64,000 nt of DNA. Origin: Chamaelirium japonicum (lineage: Eukaryota; Streptophyta; Magnoliopsida; Liliales; Melanthiaceae). Below, piece after piece: positions 36,900 through 48,000 of this stretch. Every line of letters begins with the position of its first letter. The first letter of the stretch is position 1. The notes beneath the pieces are model-generated. The model was not told where the DNA came from. It saw only the letters and a program-made list of their open reading frames with translations, and searched no databases. The stretch is taken from positions 372,001 through 436,000 of the forward strand of contig CANTAL010000205.1 of assembly GCA_947650365.1 (NCBI GenBank), read 5' to 3'. Both the position numbers and the translations under genes were made by a program.

Positions 36900-37400
36900 T
36901 AGCAATGATCTATTGTTCGGGGGTATTCTTGGGCACTTCTTGATAATCGATTTATATTTATCTTCCTCCGAGTGAGTCTCCAACAACTGAGGCAGTATTG
37001 GCTAAGGCATCTGCTTCTCGATTCTCTGCTCTTGGGATTTGAATGAATTCAGTACTAGTAAAACGTTATTGGAAACGTCGTACTAGACCCAAGTAGAGTT
37101 GCATTCTTTCTTCACGAGCTGTGTACTCCCCGTTGATTTGCTTTATGATTAGCTGGGAGTCGCTGTAGACAATGATTCGATCTACCCCCAAGGATTTAGC
37201 CATTTCGAGCCCGGAGATGAGTGCTTCGTATTCCGCTTCGTTGTTGGTGGCATTGAATCCGAGGAGAGTGGCTCTTTAAAGATGATCGAGTTCAGGGGAT
37301 ACTAGGACTATCCCAATACCCGAACCGATTGCGCTCGAAGCTCCATCAGTATAAAGTCTCCATTGAGTTGGAGTGGAGGCAGGAGCCTCAAGGCTTGGAT
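36900..37400 (-). pseudogene. pol: pol: second (archaeal-type) RNase H
   Basis: After a short acidic linker the frame reads WRLYTDGASSAIGSGIGIVL, then NNEAEYEALISGLEMAKSLG, VYSDSQLIIKQINGEY and ENREADALAN. These give the Asp, Glu, Asp, Asp series of a type-I RNase H. A second RNase H between the gypsy RNase H and integrase is a hallmark of the Tat lineage. In-frame stops: TAA 37276-37278, TAA 37066-37068, TAA 36958-36960, TAA 36952-36954 and TAG 36910-36912. The first breaks the domain right after the strand containing the first Asp. Its role would be removal of the RNA strand or primers during reverse transcription. Confidence 0.85.
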
Positions 37401-37499
37401 TAATCTTTACAGCTGCATTGTATAGGGATTCGTCTTCGTTCTCAAGGCGCATATCGACGTCTTCCTCCCAAGTTATAGGGTCTTCGATTGGAAAGTCAG

Positions 37500-37949
37500 C
37501 TAGAAAATCAGCAATGGCTTGTCCCTTGACTGAAGTGCAAGATTCGAATTGAATCCCTAGAGCACTCATCTCGATCACCCATTTGGTCATTCGACCCGCT
37601 CGACCCACCTTATCGATGATATCTTTGAGTGGGTGCTCTGAGATGACTGTGATCTGGTGAGAGACGAAGTAGGGTTGGAGACGACGCGATGGAGTAAGCA
37701 AGGCCAGTATGACCTTCTCCATCTTTGAATAGCGAGTCTCAGCCGGAAGAAGAGTATGGCTGATGTAGTAGACCGGATGCTCGATGCCTTCTCTTCTGCT
37801 GACTAGGACCGCACTGATTGCATGATCGGTGATAGCAAGATAGAGCCACAGATCTTCTTTTGGAAGGGGGGCCGTCAGGATAGAAGTTTGCACTAGATAT
37901 TTCTTGATGTCTTGAAAAGCTTCTTCGCAAGTTGGACTCCAGTCAGATG
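37500..37949 (-). pseudogene. pol: pol: gypsy-type RNase H
   Basis: Continues directly from RT in the same open frame. Recognisable blocks are LYLAITDHAISAVLV, PVYYISHTLLPAETRYS and KMEKVILALL, then LQPYFVSHQITVISEHPL and IEMSALGIQFE, the usual RT-RNase H connection of Ty3/gypsy Pol. In Tat-group elements this first RNase H is often degenerate and is supplemented by a second one, as seen next. Confidence 0.85.
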
Positions 37950-39009
37950 TATCCGCCTTTCGTAGTTTGTCGAAGAGTGGTTTGCACTTGTCAGAAGACT
38001 TTGAGATGAATCGATTGAGAGCAGCTAATCTTCCAGTGAGACGTTGCACTTCCTTTCGATTGATAGGTGATGGCATATCCAGAACAGCTCGAATTTGATC
38101 TGGATTAGCCTCGATGCCCCTTCTGGTCACAAGATGGCCCAGGAACTTGCCCGATTGAACTCCGAAAGCACACTTAGATGGATTGAACTTTATGCGATAC
38201 TTTCGGAGGATTTGGAAGGTTTTTGCCAGATCGGCTAGATGACCTTCTCGAATGGAGCTTTTGGTGAGAAGATCGTCGACGTAGACTTCGATATTGCACC
38301 TGATTTGATCTTCGAACATCTTGGTGACCAGCCGTTAATAGGTGGACCCAATGTTTTTGAGGCCAAAGGGCATTACGTTGTAGCAGTAGAGACCTCAGCT
38401 AGTCACAAAGTAAGTTTTCTCTTGATCATCTAGATAAAGTGGAATTTGATTGTATCTAGAGTATCCATCCATGAAAGATAGGAGCTCGTGGCCGGCGGTG
38501 GTATCGACGAGCATATCTATCCTTGGCATGGGGAATGGATCTTTGGGACAAGCTTTGTTGAGGTTTGTGAAGTCGATGCACACTCTGACCTTCCCATTCT
38601 TCTTTGGGACAACAACTATGTTGGAGATCCAAGTAGGATACTCTACTTCACGAATGAAGCCTGCTGCGAGTAACTTACTGATCTCCTCTTGAACTGCAAC
38701 TTGTAGCTCTGGTCGAATTGTGCGTGGCTTTTGCTTGACAGGCTTCACTTCTTCTTTGATTACTAGTCGATGGCACGCGTCGTCTGGATTGATCCCAGGC
38801 ATGTCTTCGAAGCACCATGCAAAGACGTCGATGTTGGACTGAAAGAAGGATACCATGTCTCGCGCTTCTGCGTTGCTGAGACCGGTACCGATGAATGTTT
38901 CTCGTGGGAGATCTTTATTGCCGATATTGATTGGAATAATTTCTTCGATTGAAGGTGAAGTCTCCCACTCGATCGGTGGAGGTTCGGACAGCGAGATCTC
39001 CTTTGATTG
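37950..39009 (-). pseudogene. pol: pol: reverse transcriptase
   Basis: RNA/DNA-dependent DNA polymerase domain in frame with protease. Visible motifs, in order, are DVFAWCFEDMPGI (linker typical of Ty3/gypsy), AGFIREVEYPTW, NGKVRVCIDFTNLNKACP, SFMDGYSRYNQI, MPFGLKN and the catalytic YVDD at 38283-38272. Thumb and connection follow (FLGHLVTRRGIEANPDQ). Two stops interrupt it: TGA 38395-38397 just before GLYCYNVMPFGLKN, and TAA 38335-38337. Both are explicable as Gln/Arg codons hit by C-to-T. The key catalytic aspartates survive. Confidence 0.93.
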
Positions 39010-39012
39010 CTA

Positions 39013-39516
39013 TTTCGAAGAGGGACCAGCTTCGTCTCGTGGCCGCTTTGGAGGAGCAATATTGATCTTGCGATCTGTTTTTGCAGCAGCAGCTTCACAA
39101 GATCGCCCGGCTTGTTGGTCTCCTCGAATGCAGATGATGCCTTCTCCCGTTGCGAATTTGAGTAGTTGATGGTAAGAAGAGGAAATAGCGTTGATCTGGT
39201 GGAGGAATGGTCGCCCGAGAATGGCATTGTAGCTGGATGTTCCTTCAACGATCGCAAATCTCACCGATACTCGAGTCTCTTTGCTGAGGTCAAGGGTGAA
39301 TCTTGATTCACCCACTGTTATACTTTGCTCACCATTGAAGCCAGTAATCACCGTGGGGACGACTTCGAGACTTGTATACTTATGTCCCAGACATTTGAAA
39401 TAGTCTGAGAACATAATGTCGATGGAGCTTCCAGTATCGATGAGGATGCGGTTGACGGTGCTCCCGTCGATGACGAGCTTTAGGACCAGAGGGTCTCGAT
39501 GTGGAGTATGAACTCC
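39013..39516 (-). pseudogene. pol: pol: aspartic protease
   Basis: In the same frame as the preceding gag block. The active site IDTGSSIDIMF is intact, with DTGSS encoded at 39438-39424, followed by the flap/C-terminal region and a conserved ILGRPFLHQINAI block. It would cleave the Gag-Pol polyprotein. The frame is closed by TAG at 39010-39012, between protease and reverse transcriptase. The 5' limit is set by the TAA at 39517 and not by a natural start, since this was an internal part of the polyprotein. Confidence 0.88.
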
Positions 39517-40551
39517 TTAAAGGTCTGAGTCATTGAAGACGAAGGAGGGCCATGCTAAGCCCTTAATAGGCTTCTCAATCCAGGTATCCTCCTTGTTTGC
39601 TGCAGAGCGAACATGGAAGATGCGTCGAATTTGTCTATCGACTTCTTTCCCGGTCAAAGCTTGATTGTGCAATGAACCGTGAATGCCAAAGATGTTGGCA
39701 TTCACAGTAATAGGTGATCGGTTAGAAGAGATCTGGTGGACCCAATAAACCTCTTTCCCCTTTGCAGAGGTTCGGCGTTGATCTTGTCCGCCTCTGACGA
39801 ACTCTTGAATATGGCCTTCGTGCAATAGATCTTCAAGATGAAATCTCAGCCGATAGCACCGATCGGTAGAATGGCCATGACTTTGGTGGAATTCGCAATA
39901 AACTATTTTGTCTGCAGTGACTTTGGTGTCAGGCTGCAGAGGATTAGGCCTCCGGAGAAACTCCTCGTATTGAATGCGATCGAGGATTTGCTCGATCGGT
40001 AGATTCCACTCGGTGAAAATGACCTTCTTCGGGGGAGATCGGCATCCATCGTTTCTTGAACGTTTGTTGGCAGGGGGAGCTGCTGCCTCAGCGTTGTGAG
40101 CTTTGGCAGTATACTTTGGAGCTTCCCTCTCGGCAGGCCTTCGCTTCGTCTCCCGTCCCTTTCGGGCTACTTGATCATCCTCAACCTCAATTTCCCTTTG
40201 GATTCGATCAAACATTGAACCCAGGGAAGGAGGAGGATTGCGAATGAAGTCGTTGTAGATATGCAGGTCGAAGCGGAGTGTATTCTGGAAAGCTAACATG
40301 ATAGCTTCATCATCCAGATGCCTCCCAGAGAGGACGACGTGCTCGTTGTGGAATCTCCTTATGAAGCTGCGGAGACTCTCGTCGGCACCCATCCTTAGCC
40401 GATAGAGAGAGTCGAGCTTCTTCTCAGGCTTCAAGTTCAGCTGATAATGTTGCACGAAGAGCTTGGCCAAAACACTGAACTGGGTGATAGACCCAGCTCG
40501 GAGATTATGGTACCAATCGAGTGATGTGGAGAGTTGGATCTCCTTTGACAC
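39517..40551 (-). pseudogene. gag: gag, C-terminal part with CHHC knuckle, leading into protease
   Basis: Open for 344 codons; the annotated 5' boundary is only the first available ATG and overlaps the deletion junction. The block starting WYHNLRAGSITQF and continuing through ADESLRSFIRRFH is the retrotransposon Gag capsid region (PF03732-type). A knuckle CEFHQSHGHSTDRC lies at about residues 219-232 (39897-39856), the CxxHxxxGHxxxxC form typical of Tat-group Gags. A Lys/Arg-rich linker precedes it. It ends at TAA 39517-39519, but coding similarity continues in the same frame into the protease, so Gag and Pol were one polyprotein. Capsid assembly and RNA binding are the inferred roles. Confidence 0.9.
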
Positions 40552-41392
40552 AATTGAATTTGGGGAGAGTGGGAGTTCTCCATCCCCTTGGAAATGTCAA
40601 CTCAAAGAGGCTTCGATGGAGAGGTTCGGCAGAGGAGTATCCATCCCTACGACCATGCCCTCGACTTGGATGTAGATCGAGAGGCAAGATCGAGAGGTCT
40701 TGTTCAGGCCTCTGAATATCAGCAGGTTGGAGTCAGTGACGAAGGTCTGATCCAAACCCACGCTGAAGCGGAATAGATGGAGAAACTCTATTCTTTGAGG
40801 GAGCCCCTTTCATCTGATGTCTCCTTGAGATGTCGGGCTTTGAAGGTGCCTTCCTGTCGCAGTTGCTATCAGAAGAGGATTGGGAGGACTCATCGTCGAG
40901 GCGATCCCAAACACTCTAGTTCCATGGGGCAGCAGAAGGAGTTGAGTCGCGATGAATCCTCTCAAGGGCAGCAGTGCCCATTGATCTCCGTTGCTCGGAG
41001 TGGATTGATTATCGTGGCAGATCGACCTTCTTATTAGTCGAGGGGATAGGAAGAGCAATTCCAGCCTCGGAGGCTGCCTTCTTGAGTGCATCCCTTTCAG
41101 TAGTGAGGGCGGCATTCTGCTTTGCTAATTGAAGCAATTAGAAGTCGACCGCCGAGATTTGATAGGTCGATGGAGGGTTCTCAGCAGGAGCAGGGGCAGT
41201 TTGCCCAATTGATTGATGAGGAGGAGGGGCGATCGGTCGATCGACTGATCTCTCGCTTCCTGAGTGAACCCCCACATCGGGGACATCAAGGGGCTATCCG
41301 AAATTGAGCCTTTGACTCATTGAACGAGTCTCAGGACGAGGTTGATGAGTGTTACTTCCTTCAGGTTGACCCTGATGCTTCGTCCTCGCCAT
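40517..41392 (-). pseudogene. gag: gag, N-terminal part (broken)
   Basis: The ATG at 41392-41390 opens a frame reading MARTKHQGQPEGSN, about 150 nt after the PBS. This frame continues to GDPTLHITR at about 40519 but is interrupted by five stops: TAG 41294-41296, TAA 41138-41140, TAA 41009-41011, TAG 40916-40918 and TGA 40733-40735. Each could be a C-to-T change of a Gln or Arg codon. The segment holds a hydrophilic, Ser/Pro/Arg-rich region and then the conserved Gag entry LTFPRGWRTPTLPKF. It would form the virus-like particle with the C-terminal part. At 40516 the frame changes through an apparent internal deletion. The start is chosen as the first ATG in the frame that leads into the conserved block. 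Confidence 0.8.
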
Positions 41393-41538
41393 TTAGAGAG
41401 CGAAGGGTGCAACGAGAGTGCCGATGTCCTAACGGTTGTCTGCTCAACCGAAGGGGCGAGGAAGTTTGGCTATCTGGATCGGTTGTCTGCTTAACCGATC
41501 TAATAGTCATTGTAGAGAGGACTTGGCTTTTCGTTCGG

Positions 41539-41556
41539 ATCCCACAGACGGTTCCA
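41539..41556 (-). other. Primer-binding site
   Basis: On the minus strand, after the LTR end CGCCCACA and three bases GTT, comes TGGAACCGTCTGTGGGAT. It resembles the TGGCGCCGTCTGTGGG-type PBS recalled for Tat-group elements, with CG replaced by AA. The cognate tRNA is not certain from sequence alone. The CG-to-AA change would weaken primer pairing. Confidence 0.65.
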
Positions 41557-41964
41557 AACTGTGGGCGAAAATCTTCGTGCTGACCCGAAGACTTCGCCGC
41601 ACCAGTCAATCGAGGTTCGAGTTGAAGATCGTTGTTCGATCTATTGATTGAAGTTGAAGCTTCTGATATGCAAACAGAGAGAGATGCAATCAGAGAGTTG
41701 ACACGAGAGATGTGATCTCGGAGTTCAGCCAAAGTCTACGTCTCCGTGCTATAGGGAGCAACCCGAATTCACTAACACTTGTATCGAAGTGATCTCGACA
41801 GGCCGAGTATCACTGAAACCACTCTGATCTCTTCAAAGGCAAGAAGAAGATCGAAGAGAGGAGGAGGGATGGAGAGATAGAAAATCCAGAGCTCTGGTTC
41901 CTGAAAATCAAATCTCAGAACTGGAAATCGGATCTCGGATCTCATTTACATTTGAAGGGTCTGC

Positions 41965-41972
41965 TATTTATA
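41965..41972 (-). promoter_or_regulatory. TATA box in 5' LTR
   Basis: TATAAATA on the minus strand within CTCTATAAATAGCAG. It is conserved with 30100-30107 in the other LTR. Transcription would start a few tens of bases downstream, leaving roughly 380 nt of R-U5 before the PBS. Inferred from consensus only. Confidence 0.7.
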
Positions 41973-42026
41973 GAGTTTTCTGGTGGCAAATGGCGATTTC
42001 TACAGTCGTATCTGGGGATCCTCCAG

Positions 42027-42215
42027 GAGGGGCTGGTGGGTCCCCCTGTAGTCTTCATGGGCCGACCAGGCAGGGCCGGTGGGTCCCGTGGTAGTCTTCG
42101 TGGGCCCACCAGACATGCCGGTGGGTCCCGCGGTAGTCTTCGTAGGCCCACCAGGCAGGGCCGAAGGATCCCGCGGTAGTCTTTGTGGGTCCACCAGGCA
42201 GGGCCGGTGGGTCCT
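42027..42215. repeat. 43-bp tandem repeats in U3 of 5' LTR
   Basis: The same four-copy array as in the other LTR. A disproportionate share of the LTR-LTR differences lies here, including a 1-bp deletion near 42115, which fits faster change in the tandem block. Confidence 0.85.
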
Positions 42216-42252
42216 GCTGTTTGCAGACTTCTTGCCAAAATTTGCACCCAGA

Positions 42253-42257
42253 CAAAT
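42253..42257. other. Target-site duplication, right copy
   Basis: CAAAT follows the outer LTR end (CACCCAGA). The single difference from CGAAT is a G-to-A transition. Confidence 0.82.
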
Positions 42258-43048
42258 GAATTAGAATGGATCGTACGAATGAGTAAGAATGGATCGTACG
42301 AATGAAATAGAATGGATCGTACGAATGAATTAGAATGGATCATGCTAATGAATTGGAATTGATCGTACGAATGAATTAGAAAAGATTGTGCGAATGAATT
42401 AGAATGGATCGTACGAATGAATTAGAATGGATCATATGAATGAATTAGAATGGATCATGCGAATGAATTCGAATGGATCGTACGAATGAATTAGAATGGA
42501 TTGTACGAATGAATTAGAATGGATCGTACGAATGTATTAGAATGGATCCATTCGTGCGAATGAATTAGAATGGATCGTATGAATTAGAATGGATCGTACG
42601 AATGAAATAGAATGGATCGTCCGAATGAATAAAATAGAATGGATCGTACGAATGAATTAGAATAGATTGTGCGAATGATGAATTAGAATGGATCGTGTGA
42701 ATGAATTAGATTGGATCGTACGAATGAATTAGAATGGATCGTACAAATGAATTAGAATAGATTGTGTGAATGAATTAGATTGGATCGTACGAATAAATTA
42801 GAATGGATCGTACGAATGAATTTGAATAGATTGTGCGAATGAATTAGAATGGATCGTACGAATTAGATCGTATGAATGGAATAGAATGGATCGTACGAAT
42901 GAATTAGAATTAGAATGGATCGTATGAATGAGTAAGAATGGATCGTATGAATGAGTACGAATGGATCATTCATTCCCATGGATCGTATGAATGAATTAGA
43001 TTGGATCGTACGAATGAATTAGAATGGATCGTACTGGATACATTCGTG
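42253..43048 (+). repeat. Satellite block, plus orientation, right flank of retrotransposon
   Basis: Begins with the right target duplication and a normal unit, then GAGTAAG and GAAATAG. A tiny interruption GGATCATTCATTCCCATGG lies at 42963-42981. Ends at the perfect palindrome ACATTCGTGCACGAATGT. Confidence 0.94.
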
Positions 43049-43644
43049 CACGAATGTATCCATTCTAATTCATTCGTACGATCCATTCTAATTCATTCGC
43101 ACGATCCATTCTAATTCATTAATACGATTCATTCTAATTCATTCGTACGATCCATTCTAATTCATTCGCACGAATGTATCTATTCTAATTCATTCGTACA
43201 ATCCATTCTAATTCATTCACACGAATATATCTATTCTAATTCATTCGTATGATCCATTCGAATTCATTCATACGATCCATTCTAATTCATTCGCACGAAT
43301 GTATCCATTCTAATTCATTCGTACGATCCATTCTAATTCATTTGTATGATCCATTCTAATTCATTCATACAATCCATTCTAATTCTTTTGCACTAATGTA
43401 TCCATTCTAATTCATTGTACGATCCATTCTAATTCCTTTGTACGATCCATTCTAATTCCTTTGTACGATCCATGCTAATTCATTCGCACAAATGTATCCA
43501 TTCTAATTCATTCGTACGATCCATTCTAATTCATTCGCACAATCTATTCTATTTTATTCGTACGATCCATTCTAATTCATTCGCACGATCCATTCTAATT
43601 CATTTGCATGATCCATTCTAATTCATTCATACAATCCATTCTAA
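43049..43644 (-). repeat. Satellite block, minus orientation
   Basis: Mirror image of the end of the previous block. Ends at the palindrome CCATTCTAATTAGAATGG. Confidence 0.93.
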
Positions 43645-45074
43645 TTAGAATGGATCGTACAAATGAATTAGACTGGATTGTATGAATGAATTAGAATGGA
43701 TCGTGCTAATGAATTAGAATGGATCGTACGAATGAATTAGAATAGATTGTGCGAATGAATTAGAATGGATCATACGAATGAATTAGAATGGATCGTATGA
43801 ATGAATTAGAATGGATCGTGCGAATTAATTAGAATGGATCGTATGAATGAATTAGAATGGATACATTCGTGCGAATGAATTAGAATGGATTATACGAATG
43901 AGTAAGAATGGATCGTACGAATGAAATAGAATGGATCGTATGAATGAATTAGAATGGATTGTGCGAATGAATTAGATTGGATCGTGCGAATGAATTTGAA
44001 TGGATCGTACGAATGAATTAGAATGGATACGTTCGTGCGAATGAATTAGAATGGATCGTATGAATGAATTAGAATGGATCGTAATACGTATGAATTAGAA
44101 TGGATCGTATAAATGCATTAGAATGGATCGTATGAATGAATTAGAATGGATCGTACGAATGAATTAGAATGGATACATTCATGTGAAAGAATTAGAATGG
44201 ATTGTATGAATTAATTAGAATGGATCGTACGAATGAATTAGAATGGATCGTACGAATGAATTAGAATGGATCGTGCAAATGAATTAGAATGGATCGTACG
44301 AAAGAATTAAAATGGATACATTCGTGTGAATGAATTAGAATGGATCGTACGAATGAGTAAGAATTGATCGTACGAATGAAATAGAATGGATCGTATGAAT
44401 GAATTAGAATGGATCGTGCGAATGAATTAGATTGGATCGTGCGAATAAATTAGAATGGATCGTACGAATGAGTAAGAATGGATCGTGCGAATGAATTAGA
44501 ATGGATTGTACGAATGAATTAGAATGGATACATACGAAAGAATGGATCGTACGAATGAATTAGAATGAATCGTACAAAGGAATTAGAATGGATCGTACGA
44601 ATAAATTAGAATGGATCGTAAGAATGGATCATACGAATAAATTAGAATGGATCGTACGAAAGAATTAGAATGGATCGTGCTAATGAATTAGAATGGATCG
44701 TATGAATGAATTAGAATGGATACATTCGTGCGAATGAATTAGAATGGATCGTATGAATGAATTAGAATGGATCGTATGAATGAATTAGAATGGATCGTGC
44801 AAATAAATTAGAATGAATTAGAATGGATACATTCGTGCGAATGAATTAGAATGGATCATACGAAGGAATTTGGGTGGATCGTACGAATGAACTAGAATAA
44901 ATCGTACGAATGAATTAGAATGGATGATACGAATAAATTAGAATGGATCGTACGAATGAATTAGAATAAATCGTGTGAATGAATTAGAATGGATACATTC
45001 GTGCGAATGAATTAGAATGGATCGTACGAATGAGTAAGAATGGATCGTACGAATGAAATAGAATGGATACATTT
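43645..45074 (+). repeat. Satellite block, plus orientation
   Basis: Landmarks GGATCGTAATACGTATG (44081), GTAAGAATGG (44618) and the doubled GAATGAATTAG (44811) recur at 50281, 50818 and 51034. Ends at GGATACATTTGTATGATCC. Confidence 0.94.
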
Positions 45075-48000
45075 GTATGATCCATTCTATTTCATTCGTA
45101 CGATCCATTCTTACTCATTCGCACGATTCATTCTAATTCATTCGCACGAATATATCCCTTATATTTCATTCGTACGATCCATTCTAATTCATTCGCATGA
45201 TCCATTCTAATTCATTCATACGATCCATTCTAATTCATTTGTACGATCCATTCTTATTCATTCGCACGATCCATTCTAATTCGTTAATATGATCTATTCG
45301 AATTCATTCATACGATCCATTTTAATTCATTCATACAATCGATTCTAATTCATTCGCACAATCTATTCTAATTCATTCGTACGATCCATTCTAATTCATT
45401 CGCACGATCCATTCTAATTCATTTGCATGATCCATTCTAATTTATTCGTACGATCCACCCTAATTCCTTCGTATGATCCATTCTAATTCATTCGTACGAT
45501 CCACCCTAATTCCTTTGTATGATCCATTCTAATTACTTCGTACGATCCATTCTATTTCATTCGTTTGATCCAATCTAATTCCTTCGTACGATCCATTCTA
45601 ATTCATTCCCATGAAAGTATCCATTCTAATTCATATGTACGATCCATTCTAATTCATTCGTACGATCCATTCTAATTCATTAGCACGATCCATTCTAATT
45701 TATTTGTATGATCCATTCTATTCATTCGTACGATCCATTCTAATTCATTCTAATTCATACGTATGTTGTAATTTCTTCGTGGAAACATTCATGCACGAAT
45801 GTATCCATTCTAATTCATTCGTACGATCCATTCGAATTCATTCATACGATCCATTCTAATTCATTCATACGATCCATTCTAACTTATTCGTACGATCCAT
45901 TCTAATTCATTCATACGATCCATTCTAATTCATTCGTACGATCCATTCTAATTCATTCACACGAATGTATCCATTCTAATTCATACAATCCATTCTAATT
46001 CATTCGCACGAATGTATCCATTCTAATTCATTCGCACGAATGTATCCATTCTAATTCATTCATACGATCCATTCTAATTCATTCACACGAATGTATCCAT
46101 TTTAATTCCTTCATACGATCCATTCTAATTCATTCGCACGAATGTATCCATTCTAATTCATTCGTACGATCCATTCTAATTCATTCTTACGATCCATTCT
46201 AATTTATTCGCACGATCCATTCTAATTCATTCATACGATCCAATCTAATTCATTCATACAATCATTTCTAATTCATTCGCACGAATGTATCCATTCTAAT
46301 TCATTCATTCGATCCATTCTAATTCATTCACATGATCCAATCTAATTCATTCATATGATCCATTCTAATTCATTCGTATGATCCATTCTAATTCATTCGC
46401 ACGAATGTATCCATTCTAATTCTTTCGCACGATCTATTCTAATTCATTCGCACGATCCATTCTAATTCATTCATACGATCCATTCTTACTGATTCATACG
46501 ATCCATTCTAATTCGTTTATTCGATCCATTCTAATTCATTCATACGATCGATTCTAATTCATTCGCACAATCTATTCTAATCCATTCGTAAGATCCATTC
46601 TAATTCATTCGCACGATCCATTCAAATTCATTTGCATGATCCATTCTAATTCATTCATATAATCCATTCTAATTCTTTTGCACGAATGTATCCATTCTAA
46701 TTCATTCGTAAGATCCATTCTAATTCATTCGCACAATCTATTCTAATTCATTCGTACGATCCATTCTAATTCATTAGCACGATCCATTCTAATTCATTCG
46801 TACGATCCATTCTATTTCATTCGTACGATCCATTCTTACTCATTCGTACGATCCATTCTAATTCATTCGCACGAGTGTATCCATTCTAATTCATTCATAT
46901 GATCCATTCTAATTCATTCGCACGATCCATTCTAATTCATTCATACGATCCATTAAAATTCATTCGTACGATCCATTGTAATTCATTCGCACGATCCATT
47001 CTAATTCATTCTTACGATCCATTCTATTTCATTTTTACAATCCATTCTAATTCTTTCACACTAATGTATCCATTCTAGTTCATTCGTACGATCCACCCTA
47101 ATTCCTTCGTATGATCCATTCTAATTGTTTCGCACGAATGTATCCATTCTGATTCATTCATACGATCCATTCGAATTTATTCAGACGATCCATTATAATT
47201 CATTCATACGATCCATTCTAATTCATTCACACGAATATATCCATTCTAATTCATTTGTACGATCCATTCTAATTCATTCGCACGTTCCAATCTAATTCAT
47301 TCACACGATCTATTCTAATTCATTCGAACGATCCATTCTATTTCATTCGTACGATCCATTCTTAATCATTCGTACGATCCATTCTAATTCATTCCCACGA
47401 ATGTATCCATTCTAATTCATTCGTACGATCCATTCTAATTCATTCGCACGATCCATTCTAATTCATTCATACGATCCATTCTAATTCATTCGTACGATCC
47501 ATTCTAATTCATTCACATGATCCATTCTAATTCATTCATACGATCCAATCTAATTCATTCATACAATCCATTCTAATTCATTCGCACAAATGTATCCATT
47601 CTAATTCATTCATTCGATCCATTCTAATTCATTCACACGATCCAATCTAATTCATTCATATGATCCATTCTAATTCATTCGTATGATCCATTCTAATTCA
47701 TTCGCACGAATGTATCCATTCTAATTCATTCGCACGATCTATTCTAATTCATTCGCACGATCCATTCTAATTCATTCATACGATCCATTCTTACTCATTC
47801 GTACGATCCATTCTAATTCATTTATACGATCCATTCTAATTTATTCATACGATCGATTCTAATTCATTCGCACAATCTATTATAATTCATTCATACGATC
47901 TATTCTAATTCATTCGCACGATCCATTCTAATTCATTTGCATGATCCATTCTAATTCATTCGCACGATCCATTCTAATTCATTTGCACGATCCATTCTAA

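Larger units (their letters stand above)
29696..42252 (-). mobile_element. Complete but decayed Ty3/gypsy LTR retrotransposon (Tat-lineage type) inserted in satellite
   Basis: The element is 12,557 bp with 693-bp LTRs at both ends, TG..CA termini (the outer end at 42251-42252 is mutated) and a 5-bp target duplication CGAAT (29691-29695)/CAAAT (42253-42257). Coding order on the minus strand is gag, protease, reverse transcriptase, RNase H, a second RNase H, integrase. The dual RNase H, CHHC-type Gag knuckle, absence of a visible chromodomain, PBS type, long tandem-repeat-rich 3' region and antisense gene together point to the Tat group of non-chromovirus Ty3/gypsy elements (relatives of RIRE2, Grande, Retand and Ogre). 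Every protein is broken, so autonomous activity is excluded for this copy. Lineage is inferred from motifs and not from a tree. Confidence 0.95.
41560..42252 (-). repeat. 5' LTR (693 bp)
   Basis: In sense orientation the LTR starts at 42252 with TCTGGGTGC (TG mutated to TC) and ends at 41560 with CGCCCACA. It contains a tandem-repeat block in U3, a TATA box at 41965-41972 and a pyrimidine-rich leader. It matches the 3' LTR along its full length, with about 35 substitutions and two compensating 1-bp indels by hand count. U3 would drive gag-pol transcription leftward; the U5 end abuts the primer-binding site at 41556. Confidence 0.95.

Noticed and set aside
38239-39169. Plus-strand frames opposite pol (64-104 codons)
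   Set aside because: Shadows of the reverse transcriptase and protease coding strand, without start context or recognisable motifs.
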